From NCBI RefSeq assembly GCF_001431405.1, contig NZ_LDJL01000015.1, positions 1-64,000 of the forward strand: a stretch of DNA of 64,000 nt. Direction: 5' to 3'. Below, one piece after another: positions 54,428-64,000 of this stretch. Each line of letters starts with the position of its first letter. Within the stretch, counting starts at the first letter, position 1. The position numbers and the translations under genes are program-made. Source of the stretch: Pseudoxanthomonas dokdonensis (GTDB lineage Bacteria > Pseudomonadota > Gammaproteobacteria > Xanthomonadales > Xanthomonadaceae). The notes beneath the pieces are model-generated. The model had not been told where the DNA came from and did no database searches. It saw only the letters and a list, made by a program, of their open reading frames with translations.

Positions 54428-55417
54428 TCAGGAAGCGCGGGCCAGCGGGGCGCTGTCAGCTTGCTCGGGATCACGCCCCGGACGCTGCAGTTCCGGCGGT
54501 GGCGGTACCGCTGGCGTCGGTGCCGCGGGATCCGGGACGGGCGGACGGGCCTGCTCGGCATCGTGCAGGTAATCACTCAGATACCAGTGATTTGCGCGGC
54601 GTTGCATGCGTACCACGCTGTCGATCTCGCGATCGCCCAGGGGATAGTGGATGCGGACACTGGCCTCATCGCCCTGCTGTTGCAGCAGGCCGGTGCGCAG
54701 GTTGGCCAGGCTGGTGTCCAGCGGCAGGCCGTAACGGGCAAAGCTGGCTTTCATTTCGGCGAAGAAGGGCGCCAAGCGGCGCAGTGTGTCGGTCATGCCG
54801 GCGCTGCGCACCTGTTCTTCACTGCTGATGCCGGTCTGGCGGGCAGCGGCGGCCAGCCGCTTGATGGTGGTGGTGGCCAGTGCGCGATCACCAAGCGGAG
54901 CCTGCTGGCCCCAGGCGCTGAGCGCGCCGATGACCTGCACGTAATGCTTGCGTTCGTTGTCGCTGTAGTCGCCTTCCTTGCTGACGTATTGCTGGCCGAA
55001 CAGGCCCAGCGAGCGCGCGGCGTTCTTCAGGTCGCGGGTCTGGCCGGCGAACTGCTTGTCGAAGGTGGCCTGCAGGCGGGCCTCGGCGCCGGGCTGTGAC
55101 AGTGCGATCACCATCGGGATGATTTTCTGGTCCAGCGGCAGCTCGGTCAGCGGCCAGCGGCTGCGGCCCTCACGCCAGGCCTGCTCCAACTGCGCATGGT
55201 CCTCGGCCGGGACCGCGGCACGGGCAAACCCGACCAGGTCATTGCGCTGCACGTAATCGACCAGTTCACGCACGGTCGCCGCCGGTTCGGTGCTGCCGCC
55301 AGCCAGGGGGGCTGGCGCGGCCGGCTCCTTCTGGCAGGCGCTCGACGCGGCAAGCAGGACGGCCAGTGCCAGTGCGGGCAGGCCGCTGCGGCGATGGGTA
55401 TCAGCGCGTTCGGACAT
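54428..55417 (-). CDS. lipoprotein of unknown function
   Basis: 329 residues. Lipoprotein signal with the Cys in LAVLLAASSACQK (near residue 28). The body is mostly helical (TVRELVDYVQRNDLVGFARA...) and the end is Pro-rich (PAAPTPAVPPPPELQRPGRD). No known domain recognised. It is 35 bp upstream of plsB in the same direction, so it may be cotranscribed. Confidence 0.75.
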   Translation of the reverse strand: MSERADTHRRSGLPALALAVLLAASSACQKEPAAPAPLAGGSTEPAATVRELVDYVQRNDLVGFARAAVPAEDHAQLEQAWREGRSRWPLTELPLDQKIIPMVIALSQPGAEARLQATFDKQFAGQTRDLKNAARSLGLFGQQYVSKEGDYSDNERKHYVQVIGALSAWGQQAPLGDRALATTTIKRLAAAARQTGISSEEQVRSAGMTDTLRRLAPFFAEMKASFARYGLPLDTSLANLRTGLLQQQGDEASVRIHYPLGDREIDSVVRMQRRANHWYLSDYLHDAEQARPPVPDPAAPTPAVPPPPELQRPGRDPEQADSAPLARAS

Positions 55418-55503
55418 GGTCTGGGGTTCCCGGGTTCGACGGCATCTTGGCGGCTAGCCCGGCGCAGGGCAAGGCGGCATGGCATGGCTGTGACGCGGGA
55501 CAT

Positions 55504-55544
55504 AAAAAAGGAGGCCATGCATCCTCGCGGAGCAGCGGGCCTCC
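55504..55544 (-). terminator. Rho-independent terminator after pyrF
   Basis: On the minus strand GGAGGCC (55544-55538), an internal part with its own pairing, GGCCTCC (55516-55510), then TTTTTT (55509-55504). It lies 115 bp after the pyrF stop. Confidence 0.78.
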
Positions 55545-55659
55545 TGAAGTCCGGCCGAAGCCGGAGGACAGTGTTGTGGCACATTTCCGGCCGGAACCGG
55601 ACCGGGCAAGCCTACGCCCCCATCAAATTTAATGCAACACTTTAATTAAAGTGATCTAA

Positions 55660-56400
55660 TTAATTGAATTTATTGAAATATTCTTCGATTTCCAGTTGCA
55701 TCGCCTGGGCCGCCGCGCGGGGATCGCTGGCCTGGCTGATCGGCCGACCGACGACAATCGCGGTCGCGCCGCGCTCGAAAGCTTCGCTGACGCCGACCGT
55801 ACGCTTTTGATCATCACCGCCACCGCCGCCAGGGCGGATGCCCGGGCAGACGATGTTGAAGTCGTCGCCGCTCGCTGCCCGCAACAGCGCGGCCTCCTGG
55901 CCGGATGCGATCACCCCATCCAACCCGGCAGCCTGTGCAGCCTTGGCACGTTGCACGACGATGTCAGCTGGTTCGCCGTCGATACCCATTTTTTTCAGAT
56001 CCTGGGCATCCATTGAGGTCAGCACGGTGACCGCCAGCAGGCGCAGGTCGCCGGCGCGTGCATTGGCGGCGGCTTCCAGCATGGCCGAGTGCCAGCCGTG
56101 GACCGTGCAGTAGTGCACCGGCCAGCGCGACAGGCCGCGGATGACCCCGGCCACGGTCGCCGGGATATCAAAGAACTTGAGGTCGACGAACACCTTCTTG
56201 TCGCGCTTGGCCAGCGCTTCCAGCACCGGGAAGTAGTCGCCGGAAGCCAGCAGCTCCATGCCGATCTTGTAGAAGGAGACGGAATCGCCAAGGCGGTCGA
56301 CCCAGGCCAGCGCATCGGCGCCGCTGGCCGCGTCCAGGGCAAAGATCAGCCGCTCGCTCGGGTCCAGTGGCAGCAGCTTGCCAGGCTTGGTGGTACTCAT
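55660..56400 (-). CDS. pyrF: orotidine 5'-phosphate decarboxylase PyrF
   Basis: 246 residues from the ATG at 56400. Last step of UMP synthesis. [31 protein letters not shown] (catalytic Asp-Lys-Asp type DLKFFD), VTVLTSMD, and [18 protein letters not shown] with the phosphate-binding region [13 protein letters not shown]. The start overlaps the acid phosphatase stop by 4 bases (ATGA). Confidence 0.96.
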   Translation of the reverse strand: MSTTKPGKLLPLDPSERLIFALDAASGADALAWVDRLGDSVSFYKIGMELLASGDYFPVLEALAKRDKKVFVDLKFFDIPATVAGVIRGLSRWPVHYCTVHGWHSAMLEAAANARAGDLRLLAVTVLTSMDAQDLKKMGIDGEPADIVVQRAKAAQAAGLDGVIASGQEAALLRAASGDDFNIVCPGIRPGGGGGDDQKRTVGVSEAFERGATAIVVGRPISQASDPRAAAQAMQLEIEEYFNKFN

Positions 56401-57317
56401 CGTGCCAGCTCCAGGGCGGCGCGCTTGGCCTGGCTGCGGGCCTGCGGTGACTGTTGCCAATCATTGTTGAACAGGGCCGGTTCCCAGGAACCGTAGCTGG
56501 GGTTGGGCAACATCCACCAGCGTTCGCCAAACCAGTCGCGGTAGTTGTCGTACAGCGCCTTGCGCCCTTCGCGGGTATTGGCGGGGACCTCGACGAAATC
56601 GCCAATCTGATCGCCGAACTGCATCAGCACCCGGTACTTCTGTCCGGCCAGCTTGCGCCGGCAGCCTTTCTCCGAACCCTGCTGCTCGCAGCCCGGCAGC
56701 ACCGTTCCCAGACCCAGGAACACGCTGTCATCAGCCACCGGCAGGCCCTGTTCGCGCAGGTTGGCCAAGGTCGCTTCCTTCAGGTGCACGGCGCGATTGG
56801 AGATGTAGAGGATGGTGACCCCCTTGGCAGTGGCGGCACGGGCGAAATCGAGTACGCCCGGCACTGCCTTGGCCTTCTTCTCCGCCACCCACTGGTCCCA
56901 GCTGAGGTCGTTGTATTCCTTGCCGTCGGCAATCAGGCGGGCCTGGTAGGGCGAGTTGTCGAGCACGGTCTCGTCCACGTCCATGATCACCGCCGGCTTC
57001 AGTCCTTTCAGCTCGTTGCCGCGCTCGTCCGGGGCCAACGCGTCCCAGTGCTTGTGCTTGAGCGCGGCGTCCAGGTGATCGGCGGCGGCGCGATAGGTCT
57101 GGGTGCTGAGCGCGGTGTATTCGACCGAGGTCTGGATCCAGGCCACCGCGTTGAGATTGTCGTGTGCGGTCAACTGCTGCTGCAGCCGGTCTTCGGCCGA
57201 GGTTTCCTGGACCGGCCGTGCGTTGCTGGCGACCGCCGGTGCCGGTGGGTCGGCCGGTTTGCAGGCGGACAGCAGGACACAGGCCAGCAGACTGGCCGAA
57301 AACACATGTGGGCGCAT
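56397..57317 (-). CDS. HAD acid phosphatase lipoprotein, e(P4)/5'-nucleotidase-like
   Basis: 306 residues from the ATG at 57317. Lipoprotein signal VLLSACKP with Cys near 19. HAD motif [18 protein letters not shown], motif [10 protein letters not shown], and later [11 protein letters not shown]. It resembles the Haemophilus outer-membrane acid phosphatase e(P4) and class C acid phosphatases, which release nucleosides from nucleotides outside the cytoplasm. Translationally linked to pyrF, a pyrimidine gene, which fits a nucleotide role. Confidence 0.92.
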   Translation of the reverse strand: MRPHVFSASLLACVLLSACKPADPPAPAVASNARPVQETSAEDRLQQQLTAHDNLNAVAWIQTSVEYTALSTQTYRAAADHLDAALKHKHWDALAPDERGNELKGLKPAVIMDVDETVLDNSPYQARLIADGKEYNDLSWDQWVAEKKAKAVPGVLDFARAATAKGVTILYISNRAVHLKEATLANLREQGLPVADDSVFLGLGTVLPGCEQQGSEKGCRRKLAGQKYRVLMQFGDQIGDFVEVPANTREGRKALYDNYRDWFGERWWMLPNPSYGSWEPALFNNDWQQSPQARSQAKRAALELAR

Positions 57318-57417
57318 CACGAAAACCGGTTTTGCTTGAGATGCCGCGATTTTAGCCGAGCGCGGCGGCCGCCGCTGGCCGGCAGCTATGCTAGGGGCCA
57401 GCATCAGGAGCCCCATC

Positions 57418-58095
57418 ATGACCGAAACCAATGAATCTTCCGCCCCCGACAGCGCCCCGCCGGCCTTGCCCGAGCTGTCGCCGCTGCTGGCGCGATTGCT
57501 GGGCTGCCTGATCGAGAAGGAAGCGACCACCCCTGACAGTTACCCGTTGACGGTCAACGCGGCGGTCTCGGCCGCCAACCAGAAGACCGCGCGTGATCCG
57601 CTGATGTCGCTGCAGCCGGGGGCGGTCAACCATGGCCTGCGTGAGTTGGAAGCGCTGGGACTGGCCCGGCAGGTGTTTTCATCGCGTGCCGAACGTTACG
57701 AACACCTGGCCGGCAAAGCCTTCAACCTGCCGCGCCAGCAAGTGGCGCTGCTGGGCCTGTTGCTGCTGCGTGGACCGCAGACGCTGCACGAGCTGCTGGC
57801 GCGCAGCGAACGGCTGTACGCCTTCAGTGATGCGGAGGAGGTCCAGCACCAGTTGCAACGCATGGCCCAGCGCGAGCCATCACTGCTGGTGCAGCTGCCG
57901 CGTGGCCCCGGCCAGCGCGAGGATCGCTACATGCATCTGTTGAGCGGTGACATCGATCTGCCGGCGCTCAATGAGCGTATTGCCGCCACCGCAGCGGCGC
58001 CGGCTTTCAGCCTGCAGTCCCGCCTCGAGGCGCTGGAAGCCGAGGTGCAGGTACTGAAACAGCAACTGGCCGAACTGCTGGAGGCGAAGTCCTAG
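57418..58095 (+). CDS. YceH-like DUF480 protein
   Basis: 225 residues from the ATG at 57418. Two winged helix domains typical of Yce[36 protein letters not shown] and [30 protein letters not shown]-terminal coiled coil follows ([21 protein letters not shown]). Role not settled. Divergent from the acid phosphatase. Confidence 0.92.
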   Translation: MTETNESSAPDSAPPALPELSPLLARLLGCLIEKEATTPDSYPLTVNAAVSAANQKTARDPLMSLQPGAVNHGLRELEALGLARQVFSSRAERYEHLAGKAFNLPRQQVALLGLLLLRGPQTLHELLARSERLYAFSDAEEVQHQLQRMAQREPSLLVQLPRGPGQREDRYMHLLSGDIDLPALNERIAATAAAPAFSLQSRLEALEAEVQVLKQQLAELLEAKS

Positions 58096-58118
58096 CTATC
58101 CGATGCCGCGGTCAACCG

Positions 58119-58667
58119 CTACACCGGTAGCGGCTGCTCCGGCACCAGCATGGCCAGATCGGTCACCCCGACATCCGCGCCTGCCTGCGACAGCAGGGTC
58201 GTGATCTGGCCGCGATGATGGGTCTGGTGGTTGAACAGATGCGCCAGCACGCCGGCCAGCGATTTGCGATGGGGCTGGCCGCGGGTGTCGTGATAGACCA
58301 GCCAGCCGTCCTGCAGGTCGTGGCCGCGCAGGCCATCGACCCACGCGATGATGATCGCGTCCAGCCATTGCCGGCGTTCGGCCAGACCTGCCAGGTCGGC
58401 GAACAGCTGCTGATCCAGCCGGGCCGGCAACGGGATGGCATCCAGTGGCTGCAGCGCCGTGGCGTGATCGGGACTGGCGCCGAGGCGCTTGAGCCACAGG
58501 GTGTCGGCCACCAGCAGGTGATTGAAGGTGCCCAGGATTGAACCGAAGAACGCGCCGCGTTCGGCGCTCAGCGCTTCGGCGGGCAAGCTCGCCGAAACCT
58601 CGAGCAGTTTCTGGTTCATCCACTGGTTGTAGCGCGCCAGCAGCGCGAAATGTTGCTGGAAGTCCAT
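58119..58667 (-). CDS. DinB family protein
   Basis: 182 residues. Four-helix DinB/YfiT-like fold, with metal-binding His in TFNHLLVADTLWLKRL and HLFNHQTHHRGQITTLLSQ. These enzymes can be thiol-dependent transferases, but the substrate is unknown here. The end VPEQPLPV is exposed. Followed by a small membrane protein gene upstream (12 bp). Confidence 0.9.
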   Translation of the reverse strand: MDFQQHFALLARYNQWMNQKLLEVSASLPAEALSAERGAFFGSILGTFNHLLVADTLWLKRLGASPDHATALQPLDAIPLPARLDQQLFADLAGLAERRQWLDAIIIAWVDGLRGHDLQDGWLVYHDTRGQPHRKSLAGVLAHLFNHQTHHRGQITTLLSQAGADVGVTDLAMLVPEQPLPV

Positions 58668-58679
58668 GCCGTTCCTCGT

Positions 58680-59066
58680 TCAATCCGGGCGCTGGCTGCT
58701 GCGCAGCAACAGCAGGCTGCCAATCACCACGCCGACCAGTGCAGCCGCTGCGCCCAGGGCGGTGGCCATCGCCAGGTCCACCAGCAGGGACGAGCCGGGA
58801 TTGGCATCGGCACTGCCGGCCATGACCCAGCGCAACGCCACTGCCAGCGGCACGCTCGCCGCAATCAGCAGCGATATGGTCCAGAAACGCGCGGTGCCGA
58901 ATGCACGCAACAGCAATGCAACCACCGTCACCGCGGCCAGCCCCGGGCCGAGCAACGCCGATGGCAGGCCGGCCTGTCCACCAGGCAGTTGCCAGTATTT
59001 GAAGCCGACCCCGATCAGGGCGATGGCAAATCCAATCGACAACCAGGCTGGACTGCGGCGGGTCAT
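58680..59066 (-). CDS. small four-helix membrane protein
   Basis: 128 residues with four hydrophobic helices (IGFAIALIGVGF; SALLGPGLAAVTVVALLLRAF; FWTISLLIAASVPLAVAL; LLVDLAMATALGAAAALVGVVIGSLLLL). No family recognised. It starts 96 bp after the Rep helicase stop and stands 12 bp ahead of the DinB gene, so the two are probably cotranscribed. Confidence 0.7.
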   Translation of the reverse strand: MTRRSPAWLSIGFAIALIGVGFKYWQLPGGQAGLPSALLGPGLAAVTVVALLLRAFGTARFWTISLLIAASVPLAVALRWVMAGSADANPGSSLLVDLAMATALGAAAALVGVVIGSLLLLRSSQRPD

Positions 59067-59162
59067 CCCATCATTCCTTGCAGTGATCGATGCAAAGGGT
59101 ACACCGCCGCAACCCGGCGCGCGTCATCGACGCATGCCGCCATGCGGGCCACGGTGGGCGCA

Positions 59163-61139
59163 TCAATCATCGAACAACGCGGCGATCGCCGCCATGCCGA
59201 CGTTGGCGCGTTCCTTCTTGCGTTCGGCATCGGCCACCGGGTCGGCGCCATCGCGTTGCAGTTCCGCCGCCGGCAGTTCATCCAGGAAGCGACTCGGCAG
59301 CAAGCGGACTTTTTCGCGGAAACGGCGGGTCTCGCGGCTGTGGCTGAGCCAGAGGATTTCCTTGGCGCGGGTGATGCCGACGTACATCAGCCGGCGTTCT
59401 TCCTCCAGGTTGCCTTCTTCGACGCTGATCTCATGCGGCAAGGTGCCGTCTTCGCAGCCGATGATGAATACGTAACGGAACTCCAGCCCCTTGGCCGCAT
59501 GCAGGCTCATCAGGCGGACCTGGTTGCCGCCTTCATCCTTGTCGTTGCGCGACAGCAGCGCCAGTTGCGCGGCCAGTTCACCGGCGTTGCCACCGCGGGC
59601 GTTGTCGAACCAGTCGGCCAACTCGTCGAGGTTGGCCTTGCGCCGCTGGAAGCCGGCTTCATCCTTGGTCTGCGCGCGCAGATCGGCGAGCAGACCGGAG
59701 CGTTCAACCAGTCGTTCCAGCAGCTCGCGAGCGGTCAGTTCGGCGGCCTTGTGCCGCAGATCGCGGATGACATCGTTGAATGCGCTCAGGCCGTTGGCCG
59801 CCCGCGCCGGCAGCTGCTGCAACGCGCCCATCGATTCGGCGGCACGCGACATCGGCAGGTGCGCGCGCTGGGCCATTTCCGCCAGTTTCGCCAGCGATGT
59901 CGCACCGACCTCACGCTTGGGCGACTGCACCGCACGCAGGAATGCGGTGTCATCGTCGGGGTTGGCGACCAGACGCAGCCATGACAGGGCATCCTTGACC
60001 TCCTGCCGCTCCAGGAACGCGGTGCCGCCAGTGATGTGGTATGGGATGCGCAGCAGTTGCAGCGCCTTTTCCAGCGGCCGTGATTGATGGTTGCCACGGA
60101 ACAGGATGCAGAAGTCGCTCCACGGCGCCTGCCGTGCGGTATTCAGGAAAGCAATCTCGGCGGCGATTTTCTCCGCTTCATGGTCGTTGTCGCGGCATTC
60201 CCAGACGCGGATGCGTTCGCCGTCGGCCTGATCGCTCCACAGCTTCTTCGGATGTTCGTGCGGATTGTTGGCGATCAACGCATTGGCCGCGCGCAGCACC
60301 CGGTTGCTGCAGCGGTAGTTCTGCTCCAGCTTGATGATCTGCAGCGCCGGATAGTCCTTGGCCATCTGCATCAGGTTGTCGGGGTTGGCACCGCGCCAGG
60401 CGTAGATGCTCTGGTCGTCATCGCCGACGCAGGTGAAATCGCCGCGCTCGCCTGCCAGCTGCTTGAGCAGGCGGTACTGGGCATCGTTGGTGTCCTGGCA
60501 TTCGTCGACCAGCAGGTAGCCGATACGCTCGCGCCATGCCAGCGCGATTTCCGGATTGGCTTCCAGGATCTGCACCGGCAGCCGGATCAGATCATCGAAA
60601 TCGACTGCATTGAACGCACTCAGCCGTGCCTGGTAGCGCGCATACAACTGCGCCGCTTCGCGCTCGCGGGTGGTCTGCGCCGCGGCCATCGCTTCCTCCG
60701 GTGACAGCCCGGCGTTCTTGGCCCGCGAAATCAATTGCCTGGCGTTGTCGATGACATCGGGCTTGGCGCCACTCAGCAGGTCCTTGAACTGGCCCAGGCT
60801 GTCATCGGAATCGAAGATCGAAAAGCCGCGCTTGAGACCGGCAGCCTCGTGTTCGATCTGCAGGAATTTCAGGCCCAGCGCATGGAAGGTACAGATGGTC
60901 AGGCCGTCGGCACCCTGGCCTTTGATGCGCTTGGCCACGCGCTCGCGCATTTCCTTGGCTGACTTGTTGGTGAAGGTGATCGCCGCGATGCGCTTGGCCG
61001 GCATCCGCCCGGAGCTGATCAGATGGGCGATCTTTTCGACGATGACGCGGGTCTTGCCACTGCCGGCGCCAGCCAGCACCAGCAGCGGCCCGTGCACATG
61101 CAGGGCGGCCGCGCGTTGAGGGGGGTTGAGGAAATCCAT
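59163..61139 (-). CDS. rep: ATP-dependent DNA helicase Rep
   Basis: 658 residues from the ATG at 61139. Superfamily 1A 3'-5' helicase: motif I LVLAGAGSGKTRVIVEKI, motif Ia AITFTNKSAKEM, motif II YLLVDECQDTN, motif III GDDDQSIYAWRGA, motif IV YRCSNRVL, motif V MSLHAAKGLEF and motif VI RRLMYVGITRAKE. The length and the missing UvrD C-terminal Tudor part favour Rep over UvrD. It clears roadblocks at replication forks. Confidence 0.94.
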   Translation of the reverse strand: MDFLNPPQRAAALHVHGPLLVLAGAGSGKTRVIVEKIAHLISSGRMPAKRIAAITFTNKSAKEMRERVAKRIKGQGADGLTICTFHALGLKFLQIEHEAAGLKRGFSIFDSDDSLGQFKDLLSGAKPDVIDNARQLISRAKNAGLSPEEAMAAAQTTREREAAQLYARYQARLSAFNAVDFDDLIRLPVQILEANPEIALAWRERIGYLLVDECQDTNDAQYRLLKQLAGERGDFTCVGDDDQSIYAWRGANPDNLMQMAKDYPALQIIKLEQNYRCSNRVLRAANALIANNPHEHPKKLWSDQADGERIRVWECRDNDHEAEKIAAEIAFLNTARQAPWSDFCILFRGNHQSRPLEKALQLLRIPYHITGGTAFLERQEVKDALSWLRLVANPDDDTAFLRAVQSPKREVGATSLAKLAEMAQRAHLPMSRAAESMGALQQLPARAANGLSAFNDVIRDLRHKAAELTARELLERLVERSGLLADLRAQTKDEAGFQRRKANLDELADWFDNARGGNAGELAAQLALLSRNDKDEGGNQVRLMSLHAAKGLEFRYVFIIGCEDGTLPHEISVEEGNLEEERRLMYVGITRAKEILWLSHSRETRRFREKVRLLPSRFLDELPAAELQRDGADPVADAERKKERANVGMAAIAALFDD

Positions 61140-61286
61140 GCGGTAACCGTATTGCCAGGGCGACAGTTTACGGAGCCGGGCGCATGCTTGCCCAGCGGCT
61201 GGCTGTTCAGACTGTTGCCGCCGTGCCGGGGCCTGTTTGCTGCTAGGCTGATGCCGCGGGGCGGACCATTGCAGGAGGCGATGCGG

Positions 61287-62072
61287 ATGAACAACACAAA
61301 GGCGGTATCTGGCGGTCCAAGGATGCACAGGGCCAGGTCATCGCGGCTGGTAGCGCTGGCCGGTCTGTTGCTGGTCGTGCTGGGCGCGCCGCGTGCGCTG
61401 GCGATACAGCCGGACTCGCTGTTGCTGGATGACCCGCGGATTCTGAACTCGCATGGCTTTCTTGCCAGCCACCCGGATCAGCGCTATCGACGGCTTGGCC
61501 TGCAGGCCTATGAGGGCGGCCATTTGCGGCAGGCCCGCGACTATTACCGGATGGGTGCGCGTTACGCCGACAAGCTGTCACAGGCCGCGTATGCGGAAAT
61601 GCTGTGGAACGGCGAGGGCGGCAGCGTCGATCAACCGGCAGCCTATGCGTGGATGGACCTGGCCGCCGAGCGTGGAACCACATGGCTGCTGGCCAAACGC
61701 GAACAGTACTGGAAGGCATTGTCGCCCGCGCAGCAACAGCAGGCACTGCAGATCGGGCAGACCGTGTACGCCGAGTACCGGGATGCGGTCGCGCGACCGC
61801 GGCTGGAGCGTGAGCTGCGGGTGGCGCTCAAAGGCCAGACCGGCAGCCATCTGGGCGCATCCAACAACCGGCTCAAGATCTGCATCGGTCCCGGCGAGCC
61901 CACCCCCAACTCATGCCGGGCGGTGGTCAGCAGCGACATCTATTACCACAAACGCTTCTGGCAGCCCGATGCCTACTGGGACTGGCAGGACCAACTGCTT
62001 GCCTCGCCCGATCGCCAGGGCCAGGTGCAGGTAGGCGATCCGCAGGCGCTGCCGCCGGCTTCAGGGCAATAG
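61287..62072 (+). CDS. secreted Sel1-like protein
   Basis: 261 residues from the ATG at 61287, because AGGAGG ends 8 bases before it; an ATG two codons earlier has the site too close. A signal peptide ends at RALA near residue 39. Two Sel1-like repeats can be seen (GLQAYEGGHLRQARDYYRMGARYADKLSQAAYAEMLWNGEGG and the following AAYAWMDLAAERG), then a unique domain with two Cys (KICIGPGEPTPNSC) and an aromatic tail. Function unknown. Confidence 0.8.
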   Translation: MNNTKAVSGGPRMHRARSSRLVALAGLLLVVLGAPRALAIQPDSLLLDDPRILNSHGFLASHPDQRYRRLGLQAYEGGHLRQARDYYRMGARYADKLSQAAYAEMLWNGEGGSVDQPAAYAWMDLAAERGTTWLLAKREQYWKALSPAQQQQALQIGQTVYAEYRDAVARPRLERELRVALKGQTGSHLGASNNRLKICIGPGEPTPNSCRAVVSSDIYYHKRFWQPDAYWDWQDQLLASPDRQGQVQVGDPQALPPASGQ

Positions 62073-62222
62073 CCGGCGGCAACCGCTGCGATGGCGATGG
62101 CGCTGCTGGTGCCGACATCGCGCCGGACTGCCTGCCAGCGACAAGTCACCGGAGCGGCGATGGCCTCCATCGCGGCTCATGCGCCTCATCAAAAACGGCA
62201 GCGGACGCTCTAAAATCGGCGG

Positions 62223-62855
62223 ATGGCCAAGCTCTATTTCTATTATTCGGCGATGAATGCCGGCAAGACCACCACGCTGCTGCAGTCGGCGCACAACTAC
62301 CGCGAGCGCGGGATGCGGGTGCTGATCCTGACGCCACGGCTGGATACGCGCGTCGATGAAGGGGTGGTGGCCTCGCGGATCGGTCTGCGCGCGGTGGCGA
62401 CCGCCTTCGATGGGGATTCCGATTTGCAGGCGTGCGTGCGGCAGGACATCGATGCGCACGGACCGCTGCATTGCGTGCTGGTCGATGAAGCGCAGTTTCT
62501 CAGCCGCGCCCAGGTCTGGCAGTTGAGCGACGTGGTCGATGGCTTGCGGATTCCGGTGCTGTGCTACGGCCTGCGCACCGATTTCCGTGGCGAGCTGTTC
62601 GAGGGCAGCCAGTACCTGCTGGCCTGGGCTGACGAGATCAGCGAGATCAAGACGATCTGCCATACCGGCAGCAAGGCCACCATGACCGTGCGCGTCAATG
62701 AACAGGGGCTTGCGGTGCGCGATGGGCCGCAGGTGGAGATCGGTGGCAACGATCGCTACGTGTCGGTGAGCCGTGCGGAGTTCAAGAAGGTGGCGCGTGG
62801 CGAGGGCCGCATCGAACCCCAGCAGGTGCCATTACCTCTGGATGGCGGTCGTTGA
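62223..62855 (+). CDS. tdk: thymidine kinase without the usual zinc site
   Basis: 210 residues. Phosphorylates thymidine to dTMP. P-loop [14 protein letters not shown] near residue 9, Walker B LVDEAQFL, lasso region [20 protein letters not shown] and [15 protein letters not shown]. The E. coli zinc positions Cys145, Cys147, Cys182 and His185 correspond to Cys146, Thr148, Ser183 and Glu186 here, so three of four ligands are gone. All catalytic parts are kept, so it is probably active. The convergent TPR gene overlaps its last 24 bases. Confidence 0.95.
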   Translation: MAKLYFYYSAMNAGKTTTLLQSAHNYRERGMRVLILTPRLDTRVDEGVVASRIGLRAVATAFDGDSDLQACVRQDIDAHGPLHCVLVDEAQFLSRAQVWQLSDVVDGLRIPVLCYGLRTDFRGELFEGSQYLLAWADEISEIKTICHTGSKATMTVRVNEQGLAVRDGPQVEIGGNDRYVSVSRAEFKKVARGEGRIEPQQVPLPLDGGR

Positions 62856-64000
62856 TAGCGGCGGCGACAGGCACTGCTCGCGCAGAGAGGCAATCCGGCG
62901 TGGGATGACCCCACCATCGGCGCGGGCGATATGCAGGGTCGCATCCAATGTCTGCAGATCACGCAGGGCAAGATCGCGATGGCTGCCGCGGCAGCGGATG
63001 GCATCGGCATGGGCGCGTGCCAGCCATCGCAACTGATCGTACTCGCTGCCCTGGCCCTGCTGCGCGGCCAGTCGATTGAGTTCCTGCAGCGCGCTCACCG
63101 CCTTGCCCTGGCGTTGCCACTGCAGCGCAGCCGACAAGCGGGCATACAGGCTGCGCGGGTGGTCGGGTCCGTAGCCGACCCGGGTCAGCGCCACCGCGCG
63201 CTGGAAGTAGGCATCGGCCGCATCCAGTTTGCCCTGGGCTGCCAGCACCTCGCCGATCAGCCGGTCGGTGTCACCGACCAGTGGATGGCTGGCACCATAT
63301 TGGCGGGCGCGCAACTGGCGTGCTTCGTTGAGTGCTGCCAGCGCTTCGTCCTGCCTGCCGGCGTCATGCAGCACCATGGCGTAGTTGAACAGCCCGCCCG
63401 GCAGTTGGCGGCGGCCGTCGGGCGTTCGCCAGGTCCGCACCGCACGCGCCATCAGTTGCAGTGCACGCTCCTGTTCCCCCAACTGCCAGGCGATCATGCC
63501 CAGCGCGTTCCAGCCGGCGGCGGTCTGCGGGTGGCCCGGCCCCATCGCCGCCAGTGTGCTGGCCTGGATCTCGCGCAAGGCCTGCTGCGCCAAGCGATAT
63601 TCACCGACGTCGGCCTGCAGGCTGGCCAGCTGGCGACGCAGTTCCAGCGTCACTGGATGATCGGCACCGTGCACCTCGCGTGACAGCGTCAGCGCACGTT
63701 GCAGGCTGGCGCGGGCGGCGGCGACCTCGCCGCGGTCGCGTTGCAGCACGGCGATGCTGCGCTCGATATCGATGCTGACCGGTGTCCGCTCCGGCACGTG
63801 TTGACCCAGGTAGGAGAGGGCCCCCTGGTAACCCCGCCAGGCTTCGTCGAGATTGCCCTGGTCCTGATCCAGCGACGCCAGATTCCACAGGTTCTCGGCC
63901 ACGCCGGCATGATCCTGCAGTTGCACCCGCAGCTTATGCGATTGCTGGAAGTGCTCCCGGGCGCCCTGGAAATCGCCGTTTGATCGCTGGCAGCGGCCGA
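62832..64000 (-). CDS. TPR-repeat protein, 5' end outside window
   Basis: The frame is open to the window edge, so the N-terminus is missing; 389 residues are visible. Tandem tetratricopeptide-type helix pairs of about 42 residues can be followed throughout ([92 protein letters not shown]). In Xanthomonadaceae such long TPR parts often follow a serine/threonine kinase domain, but that part is not visible. The stop codon lies 24 bases inside tdk. Confidence 0.8.
   Translation of the reverse strand, partial: GRCQRSNGDFQGAREHFQQSHKLRVQLQDHAGVAENLWNLASLDQDQGNLDEAWRGYQGALSYLGQHVPERTPVSIDIERSIAVLQRDRGEVAAARASLQRALTLSREVHGADHPVTLELRRQLASLQADVGEYRLAQQALREIQASTLAAMGPGHPQTAAGWNALGMIAWQLGEQERALQLMARAVRTWRTPDGRRQLPGGLFNYAMVLHDAGRQDEALAALNEARQLRARQYGASHPLVGDTDRLIGEVLAAQGKLDAADAYFQRAVALTRVGYGPDHPRSLYARLSAALQWQRQGKAVSALQELNRLAAQQGQGSEYDQLRWLARAHADAIRCRGSHRDLALRDLQTLDATLHIARADGGVIPRRIASLREQCLSPPLSTTAIQR

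Noticed and set aside
52101-54572. 823-codon plus-strand frame opposite plsB
   Set aside because: Antisense to PlsB; repetitive Gln/His/Val composition typical of the complementary strand of GC-rich genes.

Overview
This 64 kb window is a chromosomal segment from a high-GC gammaproteobacterium of the Xanthomonadaceae/Lysobacterales type (Stenotrophomonas, Pseudoxanthomonas or Lysobacter-like). The evidence is the protein style, the divergent comF/bioBFHC locus, the S46 dipeptidyl peptidase, the TonB receptor ending in Phe, and palindromic repeats that begin with GTAG like the SMAG elements of Stenotrophomonas. Most of the window is core housekeeping. I see no prophage, transposase, CRISPR array, tRNA or rRNA.

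Layout: the 3' end of a DUF11 surface protein with its terminator (1-2261); comF and the divergent biotin operon bioB-bioF-bioH-bioC with a candidate BirA operator (2271-7222); a YdcF-like protein and a PLP-dependent dehydratase (7244-8811); a Gly/Tyr-rich lipoprotein, a candidate C-rich small RNA, and mnmG (9004-11896); a small Oxidored-like protein and a DPP11-like peptidase (11999-14327); tamA-tamB (14459-20396); glyQ, a small membrane protein and glyS (20519-23772); an amidotransferase and a membrane protein (23855-25510); zapE with a hydrolase, then an AEC transporter and a 12-unit repeat array (25648-28970); class Ia ribonucleotide reductase nrdA/nrdB behind a cobalamin riboswitch (28979-33357); a periplasmic molybdenum hydroxylase with its cytochrome c (33566-37728); tatABC and an Ysc84/SYLF protein (38518-41102); hemH to ttcA (41240-46344); a FeeM-like acyltransferase (46828-47568); an AT-richer stretch with a TonB receptor and an orphan secreted protein (47569-51648); plsB, pyrF, an acid phosphatase, yceH, a DinB-like protein and Rep helicase (51717-61139); then a Sel1-like protein, tdk, and a TPR protein cut by the window edge.

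How genes work together: BioC and BioH make and release the pimeloyl chain on ACP, BioF and BioB act later in biotin synthesis (bioA and bioD are not here). TamA and TamB form one envelope transport machine. TatABC exports folded proteins; the molybdenum hydroxylase large subunit has a twin-arginine signal and is a likely local client. The B12 riboswitch in front of nrdAB suggests that class Ia reductase is shut down when cobalamin is plentiful, which implies a B12-dependent reductase elsewhere in the genome.

The items most worth a second look are the structured C-rich RNA upstream of mnmG with an opposed hairpin-terminator beside it, the B12 riboswitch on nrdA, the two families of compensatory GTAG palindromes, the roughly 110-residue disordered insertion in TamA POTRA1, the thymidine kinase that lacks three of four zinc ligands, and the compositionally distinct TonB receptor/orphan secreted protein pair.
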